Origin: Pseudoxanthomonas sp. PXM02
Lineage (GTDB): Bacteria > Pseudomonadota > Gammaproteobacteria > Xanthomonadales > Xanthomonadaceae
Reading direction: 5' to 3'
Length of the DNA stretch: 64,000 nucleotides
Assembly (NCBI RefSeq): GCF_014851805.1
Contig: NZ_JACVAK010000003.1
Coordinates: forward strand, 581,501 to 645,500
Made by a program: the position numbers and the translations under genes. Below, one piece after another: positions 38,153 through 47,605 of this stretch; the stretch's first letter is position 1; each line of letters starts with the position of its first letter. The notes under the pieces are model-generated. The model had not been told where the DNA came from, did not search any database, and saw only the letters and a list, made by a program, of their open reading frames with translations.

Positions 38153-40320
38153 CGCGTCGGCTCCTGCCGCAAGGCGTCGAGATAGCGACGACCCGCCGCA
38201 TCCACGGCACCGCGTCGCGGTACCTGCGCTGGCGGTTGCGAGGAAGCCGACCACAGCAGTGCGCGCAGGCGTTGCCGGCAGGCCGCGCAGGCGGGATCGC
38301 CGCGTACTTCGTCGATGGCGGCGAACAGGTCCAGCGCATCCGGCACGCGGGCTTCGTTGGTCCGCAGCCAGGCCTGCAAGGCGTCGAGATCGCCAACATT
38401 CGCGGGCGTGGCGTCGTTCGCCAGTGCTGCCCAAACGCGTGCCGGAGCGGCATCGTCGTCCTTCGGGCGATCGAGCTCGCCCAGCGTGCGCGGCGCGATG
38501 CCCTTGCGGTCGCCGCCGAGCCGGCGCGTCTCGTCGATCGGCGGCAGCTCCGGTCCCACGCGGGCCAGGTAGATGCGCGTGGCCTGCTGCACCTGCTTGA
38601 TGTACTCGAGCGCCTTGTAGGCGAACGGCAGCGCCTGGTCGGGATGACCCTGGCGCAGGTGCAGTTCCGATTGCCACATCTGGTCCAGCGCCTTCTTCAG
38701 CGTGGCGCGCGTCTCGGGGTCGAGCAGGGTTGCGGCTTCGGCATGGTCGTGGGTGTGCCCGTAGGCCTCCAGCACATCGGCTTCGCGGCCGAAGCTGGCA
38801 CCGGTCGCGCTGGTCGCTTCGCCATGACCGTGGCCATCATCGGCCTGCGCGGTCTCGCCGGCATGGTCGTGGCCGTCGTCGTCCGTGTGTTCATCGTCGG
38901 CATCGTTGGTCGGCGGGGGCTGCGGCTCGCCTTCCGCTTCCTCGCCGAGGAATTGTCCGTAGCGCAGGCGCAGAATGCGCTGGTCCACGCCGATCGTGTC
39001 GGAACGGGTGACGAACGTATCCGTCGCCAGGTTGCGCTTCTGCTTCTGCAGCGCTTCGGCATCGATGATGATCTGGCGCTGGCTGCGGAAGTAGGCCGGC
39101 ATCACCTTCTTCACCAGCCCTTCCAGCCCGGTGCTCTCCTGGCCGAGGTCTGCCGGCCAGCGCAGGATCAGGCCGGGACTCTGCGCGCGCTGCGGCGACG
39201 GCGAGCGGCTGTCCTGCACGGTGAGCTGCGCGATCAGGTCATCGCCCACGGCCATGCCCAACGCCCTGAGATCCAGCGGGGCGGTGAAGCGACGCGATTT
39301 CGCTGGCCCGCTGCCCTGCAGCGTCATCACGTGTTCCTTGAAGGCGATGTTCTCGCCGCTGCCTTGCGCGAGCGTCAGCTTCAGCGTCGCCGTTGGCGCG
39401 ATGCCATAGTCGTCGCGCGCCTCGAACGCAAGCGCCCAGCGCGTCTGCCCGACCGTCACCAGGCTGAGTCCGCGATCCGGTGCCAGCACCTTTACCTCCG
39501 GCACGCGATCGGGAATCGCATCGAGCCGTCGCAGTTTGGTCGGTGGCTGAGCTTCGGTGCCGGCGGCGACGACGCGGTACAGCGTCGACTTGGCCAGCAC
39601 ATGCGTCGCCTGCCAGGTGTCGCCGTCCTGCGACAGCGCAATGCGCTGGCCATCGTGGAAGACCAGCGCCGCCGCCGTCGGTTGCGGTTCGAAGCGCAGC
39701 GTCCATGCCAGCCGCGAACCCACCGGCGCCTTGGCGTCGAGGGTGACTTCGTCGTGGGCGGCGATGCCGGTGTAGGCGGGTGGCGCGACATGCAGGCGCT
39801 GCGCGACCAGATGCGGGATGCCGGGCGCCGTCGGCACCGGTTCGTCGGAAGGCTGGAGCGCACCGGGCTGGCCGGTGCGTCCTGGCCATAGCGCCGCCGT
39901 CGCGATCACGACAGCTGTCGCGATCCACAGGGCGGCGATGCGCGCCCACGGCCAGGGCGTGCGCAAGTCCGGTGCGGGTTGCGTGCGAAGGCGTTCGCGC
40001 ACGCGGGCTTGCTGCAGTTGCTGCAACGGCGTCAATGCAGCGGGCGGCGCCAGGATCAGGTCGGTGCTGTCGTCGAGATCCTTGCGCTTCGCATCGAGTT
40101 GGCGGACGAGCCACGCTGTGTCGAAGGCGTGCGTTCGCCGCCAGGCGAGGAACGCAAGCAGCGCGATGCCCGCGACGGTGATGGCGATCGCGACACCGGG
40201 CGACGCCAGCCGCCACATCACGCCGCCCACGGCCAGCGGGATCGCTGCGCCGAGCAGCAGCTGCCCGAGCCATGCGTGCCGGCGTACCTGCGCGAGACGA
40301 TCCGTCGCGGACAGCGTCAT
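38149..40320 (-). CDS. DUF4175 family membrane protein with His-rich insert
   Basis: A 723-residue protein. Two N-terminal helices (about 22-40 and 43-60) and a third near 125-145 precede a long soluble part typical of DUF4175 (KVMPAYFRSQRQIIIDAEAL, QMWQSELHLRQGHPDQALPF). Around residues 465-525 an acidic, histidine-rich stretch (DDEHTDDDGHDHAGE, DDGHGHGE, AYGHTHDHAEA; eight His) interrupts the domain and looks like a metal-binding loop. The ATG at 40320 overlaps the upstream stop; its own stop overlaps the next start. The family has no known biochemical role. Confidence 0.8.
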   Translation of the reverse strand: MTLSATDRLAQVRRHAWLGQLLLGAAIPLAVGGVMWRLASPGVAIAITVAGIALLAFLAWRRTHAFDTAWLVRQLDAKRKDLDDSTDLILAPPAALTPLQQLQQARVRERLRTQPAPDLRTPWPWARIAALWIATAVVIATAALWPGRTGQPGALQPSDEPVPTAPGIPHLVAQRLHVAPPAYTGIAAHDEVTLDAKAPVGSRLAWTLRFEPQPTAAALVFHDGQRIALSQDGDTWQATHVLAKSTLYRVVAAGTEAQPPTKLRRLDAIPDRVPEVKVLAPDRGLSLVTVGQTRWALAFEARDDYGIAPTATLKLTLAQGSGENIAFKEHVMTLQGSGPAKSRRFTAPLDLRALGMAVGDDLIAQLTVQDSRSPSPQRAQSPGLILRWPADLGQESTGLEGLVKKVMPAYFRSQRQIIIDAEALQKQKRNLATDTFVTRSDTIGVDQRILRLRYGQFLGEEAEGEPQPPPTNDADDEHTDDDGHDHAGETAQADDGHGHGEATSATGASFGREADVLEAYGHTHDHAEAATLLDPETRATLKKALDQMWQSELHLRQGHPDQALPFAYKALEYIKQVQQATRIYLARVGPELPPIDETRRLGGDRKGIAPRTLGELDRPKDDDAAPARVWAALANDATPANVGDLDALQAWLRTNEARVPDALDLFAAIDEVRGDPACAACRQRLRALLWSASSQPPAQVPRRGAVDAAGRRYLDALRQEPTR

Positions 40321-41480
40321 GGCGCCACGCTCCGTGTCCGTCGCGTCGCCATCCAACGTTCGATCAGCACCAGCAGCGCGATCAGCAGCGCCAGCCAAGG
40401 CTGCAGGTCGCGTGGCGCGACGGGATAGGTCGCACCGCCGGTCACCGGGGCGTAGTCGTTGGCGAGTACGCGGGCAGGCGATACGGCAGGTGGATCGAAC
40501 AGGGCACGCAGGTGTTGCGGGAAATCGGCTTCGACCAGCGCCGGCATCACGTCCTGGCGCAGCGGGCGGGTGAAGCGCATCACGTGGCCTTTACCGCGCT
40601 CGCCTGCCTCGACCAACGCGGTGCCGTCGTCGTCGCGCCATGGCGTCGAGGTCGGCGCGAAACCGTCGAGCGTGCTGTCGTTCGCCAACAGCACCGTGCC
40701 ACCGGATTCAATCCATTGCATGACGGGCGCTGGCACGGGACCTGGAACCAGCCAGACGAGTGGGACCGTGGTCGCAGGCAAAGCCTCGTCCTGGGTGCCG
40801 ACCTGCAGGGTCGACGACGTCGAAGCGGCCGGCTGCCACGCCAGCGCCGCGGCACGCAGGTAGCGCAGTCCGGTGTCATTGCCCGCAGCGTGGCGAACAA
40901 CAAGCGCGGGCGGCGGCGATACGGGAGAAGGCGCTGCGGTCATCTCGCCGTCGACCACCGTCCATGTCACTGCACGCGACAACCTCGGACGCTCCGCATC
41001 GGCGCCTTGCAGCATCGCCGGCACGACGACGGTCAACGGGGTCCCTGCCGGCAGTTCGGCGTCCAGCTGCCGCAACAGGCTGCCGATGGCCGGAGCGCTC
41101 GCAGGCAGAGGCTCTTCCAGTGACGGGAAGTCCGGCGCCAACCAGTGCAGTCGCGCATCCGTATCACTGGCGTGCTTGCGCACCGTCGCGGCATCGACGC
41201 CCGGCACAGCGACGATCCACGGACGCGTGTCGTCCGCGCCGGACAGCACCGGCTTCGCCAGCCACAGCGCCAGCAGCGCGAGCAGCAGCAGCCGGAGCAG
41301 CAGCAGAGGCCACTCGTCGAAGCGGATGCGATGCCGCGGCTTCGGTTTCTGCCGCAGCCAGCGCAACGCGGCGAAGTCGGTCGGCGTCTGCTCGTGGCGG
41401 CGCGCGAGGTGTAGCAGCAGCGGCAGCAGCAGCGCCGCGAACGCCGCCAGGCCTGCCGGGAGCAATAGAGCGAGGCTCAT
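40317..41480 (-). CDS. BatA-like membrane protein
   Basis: A 387-residue protein whose N-terminal 80 residues match the BatA/aerotolerance N-terminal domain: a hydrophobic helix ending PLLLHLARRHE, then FAALRWLRQ, and a second helix LLLLRLLLLALLALWLAKP. A C-terminal helix (LQPWLALLIALLVLIERWM) closes it. The middle is a Rossmann-like region without the vWA MIDAS motif. It overlaps its neighbours by four bases on each side (ATGA both times), which strongly suggests coupling. Confidence 0.8.
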   Translation of the reverse strand: MSLALLLPAGLAAFAALLLPLLLHLARRHEQTPTDFAALRWLRQKPKPRHRIRFDEWPLLLLRLLLLALLALWLAKPVLSGADDTRPWIVAVPGVDAATVRKHASDTDARLHWLAPDFPSLEEPLPASAPAIGSLLRQLDAELPAGTPLTVVVPAMLQGADAERPRLSRAVTWTVVDGEMTAAPSPVSPPPALVVRHAAGNDTGLRYLRAAALAWQPAASTSSTLQVGTQDEALPATTVPLVWLVPGPVPAPVMQWIESGGTVLLANDSTLDGFAPTSTPWRDDDGTALVEAGERGKGHVMRFTRPLRQDVMPALVEADFPQHLRALFDPPAVSPARVLANDYAPVTGGATYPVAPRDLQPWLALLIALLVLIERWMATRRTRSVAP

Positions 41481-42367
41481 GCGTACTCCGCCGCGTCGCG
41501 CGCACCGAACAGCCGTCGCAGCGGCAGGTCCAGCGGCTGGTCGGTGTAGTAGCGCGCATGACGGATGCCGCTGGCGTCCAGCCGCGCATCGAGCAGGCGC
41601 TGCGCGTCGGCGAAACGCTGCAGGTAATCGTTGCGCAGCGCGACGGCGTCGCCGAGCAGTTCCTCACCGGTCTCCGGATCGCGGAAGCGATGGCCGCCGG
41701 TATACGGGAAGTCGCGTTCCTCGGCGGTGAGCAGCTGGATCGCCAACACTTCGCGGCGTGCGGCGGCCAGGCGTTCGATCAGCGCGATCATCGCTTCATC
41801 GAAGCCGTCGCTCAGTGCCAGCACCAGATCGCCAGCACCGATGCGTTCCCACACCGGCGCAAGTTTCTCCGCGGCGGGAAACGTGCCGCCCGCCGCCAGT
41901 CCGTGCAACGCCAACAGCAGCTGATCGCGCTGTCGCGCGCCGTTGCCCGGAGACACCAGGCGCACGCCATCGCCATGCAGGACCAGCAGGCCGAAACGGT
42001 CGCCCTGTCGCAACGCCAGTTCGGCAATGCAGGCGGTCAGCCGACGCGCGGCATCGAAGCGCGTGCCACGTTCGCCATCGCGTTGCGTCATCGAGGCGGT
42101 CGCATCGAGCACGATCCACACCGTCAGCGGACTCTCGCGCTCGGCTTCGCGGACGAAGAAACGGTCCGAGCGCGCGTACAACTTCCAGTCGATCTGCCGC
42201 AGTTCGTCGCCGGGCTCGTAGGCACGGTATTGCGCGAACTCCAGCCCGGCACCGCGGCTGCGACTGTGGTGCACGCCGATCCCCTGCGCGCCAACGGCAC
42301 GGCGCGCGGTCAGCCGCAGGTCTTTCAACCGGCTGCGGACGTCGGCGGGGATCAGGTCGTACGCCAC
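41477..42367 (-). CDS. DUF58 domain protein
   Basis: A 296-residue soluble protein of the DUF58 family, which has a vWA-like core. The signature GAGLEFAQYRAYEPGDELRQIDW with WKLYARSDRFFVRE is clear (about 40-75), followed by the MIDAS-like IVLDATASM (about 88; D-x-T-x-S). DUF58 genes nearly always follow moxR genes. The partner MoxR gene is 13 bases upstream. Such pairs are thought to act in assembly or metal insertion of envelope complexes. Confidence 0.9.
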   Translation of the reverse strand: MAYDLIPADVRSRLKDLRLTARRAVGAQGIGVHHSRSRGAGLEFAQYRAYEPGDELRQIDWKLYARSDRFFVREAERESPLTVWIVLDATASMTQRDGERGTRFDAARRLTACIAELALRQGDRFGLLVLHGDGVRLVSPGNGARQRDQLLLALHGLAAGGTFPAAEKLAPVWERIGAGDLVLALSDGFDEAMIALIERLAAARREVLAIQLLTAEERDFPYTGGHRFRDPETGEELLGDAVALRNDYLQRFADAQRLLDARLDASGIRHARYYTDQPLDLPLRRLFGARDAAEYA

Positions 42368-42380
42368 GGCGTGGAACCGG

Positions 42381-43373
42381 TCAGGCGGCGAGCGGCACGC
42401 CGCGCAGCAGCGCGGCGATCACGTCGTCCGCGCTGACCTGTTCGGCCTCGGCAGCGAACGACAGCAGCAGGCGGTGGCGCATCACCGGCTTGGCCAGTGC
42501 GACGATGTCCTCGCGCGTCGCCGCCAGGCGGCCGTGCAGCAGCGCACGCGCCTTCGCCGCTAGCACCAGCGACTGACCAGCGCGTGGACCTGCGCCCCAG
42601 CGGACGTACTTGCGGAGCTCTTCGGGCACGCCGTCGCCGGGACGGCTGGCGCGCACCAGTCGAGTGATCCAGCGCAGCAGGTCGTCGCTGACGTGCACGT
42701 CGCGCACGTGCTTCTGCAGTGCCAGCACCGCGTCGCCTTCCATCACCCGCGGCACGTTGCCGCCGGCGCGACCGGTGGTCTGCGCCAGGATGTCGTGCTC
42801 TTCCTGCTCGGTCGGATAGTCGACCCGGATGTGCAGCAGGAAGCGGTCGAGCTGCGCTTCCGGCAGCGGATACGTGCCGGCCTGTTCCAGCGGATTCTGC
42901 GTGGCCAGCACGAAGAACGGCGAGGGCAGTTCATGCGTGGTGCCGGCGTAGCTGACGGTGCGTTCCTGCATCGCCTCCAGCAGCGCGGCCTGCGTCTTCG
43001 GCGGCGTGCGGTTCAGTTCGTCGGCGAGCAACAGATTCGTGAAGATCGGGCCGGGCTGGAAACGGAAATGGCGGTGCCCGGTGCCGTGGTCTTCTTCCAG
43101 CAGCTCGGTGCCGAGGATGTCGCTGGGCATCAGGTCGGGCGTGAACTGCACGCGGCGGAACTGCAGGTGCAGCGCCTGGCCCAGCGAGCGCACCAGCAGC
43201 GTCTTGCCCAGGCCGGGCACGCCTTCCAGCAGGCAGTGGCCGCCGGCGAGCAGGCCGATCAGCAACTGCTCCACCACGTCCTGCTGGCCGACGATGGCCT
43301 GGCCGATGGCGGCGCGGAGTTCGCCCAGCTTCGCTAGCTGCTGCTGGAGGTCGGATTCGGTGATCGTGGTCAT
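42381..43373 (-). CDS. moxR: MoxR family AAA+ ATPase
   Basis: A 330-residue AAA+ ATPase of the MoxR group. Walker A is GVPGLGKT (about 50-57), Walker B LLLADELNRTPPKTQAALLE (about 113), sensor 1 FVLATQNP (about 150). The ATG at 43373 (MTTITESDL) is chosen over an upstream in-frame ATG at 43448, because the extra residues are encoded by a family B repeat. It heads the tight group MoxR, DUF58, BatA-like, DUF4175 and the last membrane protein. Confidence 0.95.
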   Translation of the reverse strand: MTTITESDLQQQLAKLGELRAAIGQAIVGQQDVVEQLLIGLLAGGHCLLEGVPGLGKTLLVRSLGQALHLQFRRVQFTPDLMPSDILGTELLEEDHGTGHRHFRFQPGPIFTNLLLADELNRTPPKTQAALLEAMQERTVSYAGTTHELPSPFFVLATQNPLEQAGTYPLPEAQLDRFLLHIRVDYPTEQEEHDILAQTTGRAGGNVPRVMEGDAVLALQKHVRDVHVSDDLLRWITRLVRASRPGDGVPEELRKYVRWGAGPRAGQSLVLAAKARALLHGRLAATREDIVALAKPVMRHRLLLSFAAEAEQVSADDVIAALLRGVPLAA

Positions 43374-43420
43374 GGTGTTTCCTGGCTGACTCCAATGCAG
43401 CGGGTTGCAGTAAGGATCGC

Positions 43421-43532
43421 CGTCATCCCAGCGAAAGCTGGGATCCATCGTGATCTTCGCGCTGAGTGCGGACGGCCGATGGAAGATGCAAAGGCAAGGT
43501 CAAACTGGATCCCAGCTTTCGCTGGGATGACG
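43421..43532. repeat. Family B repeat between DUF4159 and moxR genes
   Basis: Both ends read CGTCATCCCAGCGAAAGCTG toward the centre, a nearly perfect palindromic pair with a 57-base spacer. Between two co-directional genes it fills most of the 187-base gap. Confidence 0.9.
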
Positions 43533-43560
43533 GCGGAGAGTGTGGGGTGGGCGGATACGG

Positions 43561-44274
43561 TCATGTCGTCAACGCGTAGATCACCAGGTTGACCGCGAAC
43601 TTGGTGTTGTCCTCGGCCAGGAAGCGCTTGTTGCGCCAGTCGTAGTCCCACTCGCAGCCGTAGTCCTTGTTGCTGTAGAGCACGCCGAGGCGTCCGTTGA
43701 TCTCGATGCCGTGCAGGTACTCGTGCACGAGGTCGTCACCCCAGCCGTTGAGTTCGAAGCTGGTGGCGGGCGGCCCGTCGAACTTGAAGAACGAGGAGTA
43801 GATGCCGTGCGTGTTCGGCAGCTTCTTCATCGCCTTGGCACCGAAGATCGCCGCCATCTGCGCCTCGAACGACTTGGCGAACAGGCCGTCGATGTCGTGG
43901 TTGCAGTCGTCGACGAAGACGAAGCCGCCGTTGCGCACGTAGCGTTCGAAGTTGCGCCGCTCGGCCGGATTGAAGTCGACCAGCTTGTGCCCGGCCAGGT
44001 AGCAGAACGGTGCGGCCAGCATGCGCGGGTCGGCCAGCGCCAGCACGTGCTCCTTGGGATCCACGCGCAGGCTGGTGTAGTCGATCAGCGAGGTGATGAC
44101 GTTGGACGGCATGCGCGCGTCGACGTCCCAGTCGCCCGAGTCGTACTTCAGGCGGGTGAACCAGAAGTCGTAGTTGCCGGATTGGGCGCGTGCTTGCCTG
44201 GGCAGTGCGGCCGTCACCGCGCCGCCGAGCATGAGGTGCAGGAATTGTGCTCGCGTTAGCCGGGAGTGGAGCAA
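43561..44274 (-). CDS. DUF4159 domain protein with export signal
   Basis: A 237-residue protein of the DUF4159 family, which has a class I glutamine amidotransferase-like fold. The N-terminus (LTRAQFLHLMLGGAVTAALPRQARAQ) looks like an export signal, Tat-like but without adjacent arginines. The domain runs from YDFWFTRLKYDSGDWDVDA to GCEWDYDWRNKRFLAEDNTKF, with FVFVDDCNHDIDGLF inside. I chose TTG at 44274; the frame stays open to an ATG at 44355, but these residues come from a family C repeat. It lies between pmbA and moxR. Confidence 0.75.
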   Translation of the reverse strand: MLHSRLTRAQFLHLMLGGAVTAALPRQARAQSGNYDFWFTRLKYDSGDWDVDARMPSNVITSLIDYTSLRVDPKEHVLALADPRMLAAPFCYLAGHKLVDFNPAERRNFERYVRNGGFVFVDDCNHDIDGLFAKSFEAQMAAIFGAKAMKKLPNTHGIYSSFFKFDGPPATSFELNGWGDDLVHEYLHGIEINGRLGVLYSNKDYGCEWDYDWRNKRFLAEDNTKFAVNLVIYALTT

Positions 44275-44292
44275 AGCCGGGAGTCTCTGAAA

Positions 44293-44413
44293 GCCCCTCT
44301 CCCGGCGGGAGAGGGGTTGGGGTGAGGGGCGATGGAGTCCTGACGGTTCAAGCATCTTGGACTGCGCTCGCCCCTCATCCGCCCTTCGGGCACCTTCTCC
44401 CGCAGGGAGAAGG
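44293..44413. repeat. Family C repeat upstream of DUF4159 gene
   Basis: CCCTCTCCCGGCGGGAGAGG, then GTTGGGGTGAGGGGCGA, a 35-base middle, CTCGCCCCTCATCCGCC and CACCTTCTCCCG/CAGGGAGAAGG. Order and sequence match the copy inside hrpB (1989-2141), except for the middle and a shorter right part. It fills the gap between the pmbA stop and the DUF4159 start. Confidence 0.85.
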
Positions 44414-44422
44414 AGACAAGCG

Positions 44423-45757
44423 TTACACCGCGTCCGACAACGAGGTGAAGGTGAAGTCGCGCAGCTTCATCGGCGGGATCATCATCACGAAGCTGGATTC
44501 GTCGCCGGCCACGCGGACCGGCCTGCCCAGCTCCTCGATGTTGTTGAGCATGATCACCGGCGATTCGTTGAAGCGGAAATTCTTCACCGGGTGCTTGATC
44601 TGGCCGTTCTCGATGTAGAAGGTGCCGTCGCGGGTCAGGCCGGTCAGCAGCACGGTCTGCGGATCGACCATGCGGATGTACCAGGTACGCGTGACCAGGA
44701 TGCCTTTCTGCGTACCGGCGACCAGCTCGGCGGTGGACTTGGTGCCGCCGGCGAACAGCAGGTTGCCCGGCGAACCGGTCGCGCGCTTGCCCTGCTTCTG
44801 CGCCCAGAAGCGCGAGTACTCCAGGTTGACCACCTTGCCGTTCTCGACGATGGCCATCTTCTCGCGCGGCAGGCCTTCGTTGTCCCACGGCATCACTTCG
44901 GCGCCGGGGTGCCACGGGTCGGCGCTGATGTTCACGCGCGGGTCGTAGACCTGCTCGCCCAGCTTGTTGCCGCCGCCCTTCTTGGACAGGAAGCTGCGGC
45001 CTTCGTCGGCCTGGCGCGCATCGAAGAAGTTCATCATGAAGGAGATCAGGCCCGCGGCCGCGGCCGGTTCCAGGATCACCGTGTACTTGCCCGGCTCAAG
45101 CGCCTTCGCCTCGGCCGATTCGCTGGCCTTGCGCATCGCGGTGCGGATATCGCTGTCGGCCTTGAACGCGCTCGCTTCCTTCAGGTTGCGACCGACCCAG
45201 CCGGAACCGCGGCCGTCCTCGGTGCGCACCGTGCAGGTGTAGTTGAACGCGGTGGCCTTCTGGTAGCCGAAGTTGCCCTTGCTGTTGGCGAAGGCGACGA
45301 AACTCTGGCCGTCTTCCAGGAAGCCGGCGGCGATCAGCTTCTCGGCCTTGCAGGGGCCGATCGAATCGGCGGCGACCTGCGCGCGGAATTCCGGCGTGAT
45401 GGCGGCGGTGGATTCGCTGAAGGTCGGCGACGGCGTGTAGGTCTGCTTCTCGACGGCCGGCATGAACTCGGGGTTCTCCGGCGCCAGGCGGGCGAGGTCT
45501 TCGGCGCGGCGGACCACGCGTTCCAGCGAGGCGTCGTCGAACTCGTTGATGGTCGCCACGCCGGTACGCTTGCCGAACGCGACCTGCACGGCCAGATCGG
45601 TGTTGCTGACGATGCCGCTGGTGGAGACGTTGTTCAGCGCGAACCGGATGTTGCCGTCGATCGAACCGCTGAGGGAGGCGGTGCACTCGTCAGCCTTGGA
45701 CAGCGCGAGGACCTTGTCCAGGATGGCCTTGGCCTGCGCTTCGGTGAGGATGCTCAT
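44423..45757 (-). CDS. PmbA/TldE family protein
   Basis: A 444-residue PmbA-type (TldE) subunit. In E. coli TldD and TldE form a heterodimeric zinc protease that trims peptides such as microcin B17 and CcdA; TldE lacks the zinc motif. Here HExxxH is also absent, as expected (the equivalent region is TVILEPAAAAGLISFMMNFF). The C-terminal half with GSPGNLLFAGGTKSTAELV and ILVTRTWYIRMVDPQT is clear. It has no signal peptide, while the two TldD-type proteins encoded directly upstream have Tat signals. The gap to tldD is 26 bases. Confidence 0.9.
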   Translation of the reverse strand: MSILTEAQAKAILDKVLALSKADECTASLSGSIDGNIRFALNNVSTSGIVSNTDLAVQVAFGKRTGVATINEFDDASLERVVRRAEDLARLAPENPEFMPAVEKQTYTPSPTFSESTAAITPEFRAQVAADSIGPCKAEKLIAAGFLEDGQSFVAFANSKGNFGYQKATAFNYTCTVRTEDGRGSGWVGRNLKEASAFKADSDIRTAMRKASESAEAKALEPGKYTVILEPAAAAGLISFMMNFFDARQADEGRSFLSKKGGGNKLGEQVYDPRVNISADPWHPGAEVMPWDNEGLPREKMAIVENGKVVNLEYSRFWAQKQGKRATGSPGNLLFAGGTKSTAELVAGTQKGILVTRTWYIRMVDPQTVLLTGLTRDGTFYIENGQIKHPVKNFRFNESPVIMLNNIEELGRPVRVAGDESSFVMMIPPMKLRDFTFTSLSDAV

Positions 45758-45783
45758 GTTCTGGTGATCTCCTTAAGCGCCGG

Positions 45784-47418
45784 TCAGCCGAGCGAGCGGG
45801 CGGTGTTGATGACGTTGATGCCGTTGAAGCGCGCGGTGGACGACCCGTGCGAGACCGCGGACACCTGGCCGGGCTGGCCCTTGCCGTCGAAGAACGAACC
45901 GCCCAGGCGGTAGTCGCTCTCGTCGCAGACGGCGGTGCAGGCGTTCCAGAACTCCGGCGTGCGGATCTGGTAGGCCACGTCCTCGATCTGCTGGGTGATC
46001 TTGCCGTTCTTGATCTCGTAGAACAGCTGGCCGCCGAACTGGGCGTTGTAGCGCTGCTGGTCGATCGAGAACGAGCCGTCGCCGATGATGTAGATGCCGT
46101 TCTCGACGTCCTTGACCATGTCGGCCACCGACAGCTTGGTCTTGCCGGCCGCCATCGACACGTTGGCCATGCGCTGGAACTGCACGCTGCTCCACGAGTC
46201 GGCATAGCAGCAGCCGTCAGATTCGGTCTTGCCGAGGATGTGGGCCTGGTCGCGGATGGTCTGGTAGTCGACCAGCTTGCCAGCGCTGACCAGGTCCCAA
46301 CGCTTGGTCTTGACGCCTTCGTCGTCGTAACCCACGGCGCCCAGGCTGCCCGGCTGCGTCTTGTCGGCGAACAGGTTGACCAGCTCGCTGCCGTACTGGA
46401 AGCGCTGCTCGCGCTTGTCCAGCGTGGCGAAGCTGGTGCCGGCGTAGTTGGCTTCGTAGCCGAGCACGCGGTCCAGTTCCAGCGGATGGCCGACCGACTC
46501 GTGGATGGTCAGCCAGGTGTGCGACGGGTCCAGCACCAGGTCGTACTTGCCGGGCTTCACCGACGGCGCGGTCAGCTTGGCGCGGGCCTGCTTGGCGGAC
46601 GCGATGGCGTCCTCCTTCATGTCGTAGGACAAGCCATAGTTGATGACGCCGTTCGGCGTGGCGTACTTCTGCGAGGCGTCGCCGTCCAGGTATTCGTAGC
46701 CCATGCCGACCGGCGAGGACAGGCCGTCGCGGGTGCGGAACTTGCCGCTGGCCTTGTCGATGGCGGTGACCGTCATCGGCACCCAGATGCGGTGCACGTC
46801 CTGGTCGATGAAGGAGCCGTCGGTGCTGGCGAAATACTTCTGCTCGTTGACCACGAACATCATCGAGTTGACGAAGTCGGCGCCGGCGTTGATCGCCGCG
46901 GCGTTGACGCCCAGCAGCAGGTCGACCTTCTCCTTGATCGGCACCTCCATCGCGTTCTTCTTGATCGGCGTCTTCCACGACACCTCGCCGAAGCCCGGCG
47001 CCTTGGCAAGCTGCACCGGCGCGGTCTGCGTCTTGCTGTTGGCTTTCGCTATGGCGGCAGCCTGGCGCGCGGCGGCGGCCACGCCCTCGGCGGTCAGCGT
47101 ATTGGTGGCGGCGAAGCCCCAAGCGCCGTTGGCGATCACGCGGATGCCGGCGCCGGTGGACTCGGTGTTCACCACGTTCTGCACCTTGTCCTCGCGGGTG
47201 ATCACGAACTGGCGCAGGTAGCGGCCGATGCGCACGTCGCAGTAGGTGGCGCCGGCCTGCTTGGCGGCGGCCAGCGCAGCGTCGGCGAGGCGTTTCTTGA
47301 ACGCGACGTCGAGGGTGGACTGGAGTTGCTCGGCGGCGATCGCCTTGCCGAAGTAGGACGGCACCATCAGGCCGCCCACGGTCAGGCCGGTCAGGGCCAG
47401 GAAGTCACGACGTTGCAA
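45784..47418 (-). CDS. Tat-exported TldD family metalloprotease 1
   Basis: A 544-residue TldD-type protease with an N-terminal twin-arginine signal (LQRRDFLALTGLTVGGLMVP). The zinc motif HESVGH lies at 306-311 in LTIHESVGHPLELDRVLGYE. I chose TTG at 47418, with GGTGGAGA seven bases upstream: this puts the Tat motif at the N-terminus and gives a length equal to the paralogue upstream. An upstream ATG at 47490 would add a proline-rich leader. The expected C-terminal Cys zinc ligand (GTCGKEGQ in E. coli) reads GSFFDGKGQ. It is a tandem duplicate of 47713-49341. Confidence 0.9.
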   Translation of the reverse strand: MQRRDFLALTGLTVGGLMVPSYFGKAIAAEQLQSTLDVAFKKRLADAALAAAKQAGATYCDVRIGRYLRQFVITREDKVQNVVNTESTGAGIRVIANGAWGFAATNTLTAEGVAAAARQAAAIAKANSKTQTAPVQLAKAPGFGEVSWKTPIKKNAMEVPIKEKVDLLLGVNAAAINAGADFVNSMMFVVNEQKYFASTDGSFIDQDVHRIWVPMTVTAIDKASGKFRTRDGLSSPVGMGYEYLDGDASQKYATPNGVINYGLSYDMKEDAIASAKQARAKLTAPSVKPGKYDLVLDPSHTWLTIHESVGHPLELDRVLGYEANYAGTSFATLDKREQRFQYGSELVNLFADKTQPGSLGAVGYDDEGVKTKRWDLVSAGKLVDYQTIRDQAHILGKTESDGCCYADSWSSVQFQRMANVSMAAGKTKLSVADMVKDVENGIYIIGDGSFSIDQQRYNAQFGGQLFYEIKNGKITQQIEDVAYQIRTPEFWNACTAVCDESDYRLGGSFFDGKGQPGQVSAVSHGSSTARFNGINVINTARSLG

Positions 47419-47605
47419 GGCTGTTCTCCACCGTTGGGCCTGCGCGAGGGCAGGCGGGGACTGCGACGGACGCGTTGTGGCCCGCGCCATGTCCACCGCG
47501 CGGGTCGTCCCCGATTCTTGCGCCGCGGTGGAGACAGCGTCAAATGACTTTCGGCATAGAAGAGGAGACGTCGCGCTCGTCGCGGCCTGGTGGAGGTGCC
47601 GATCC

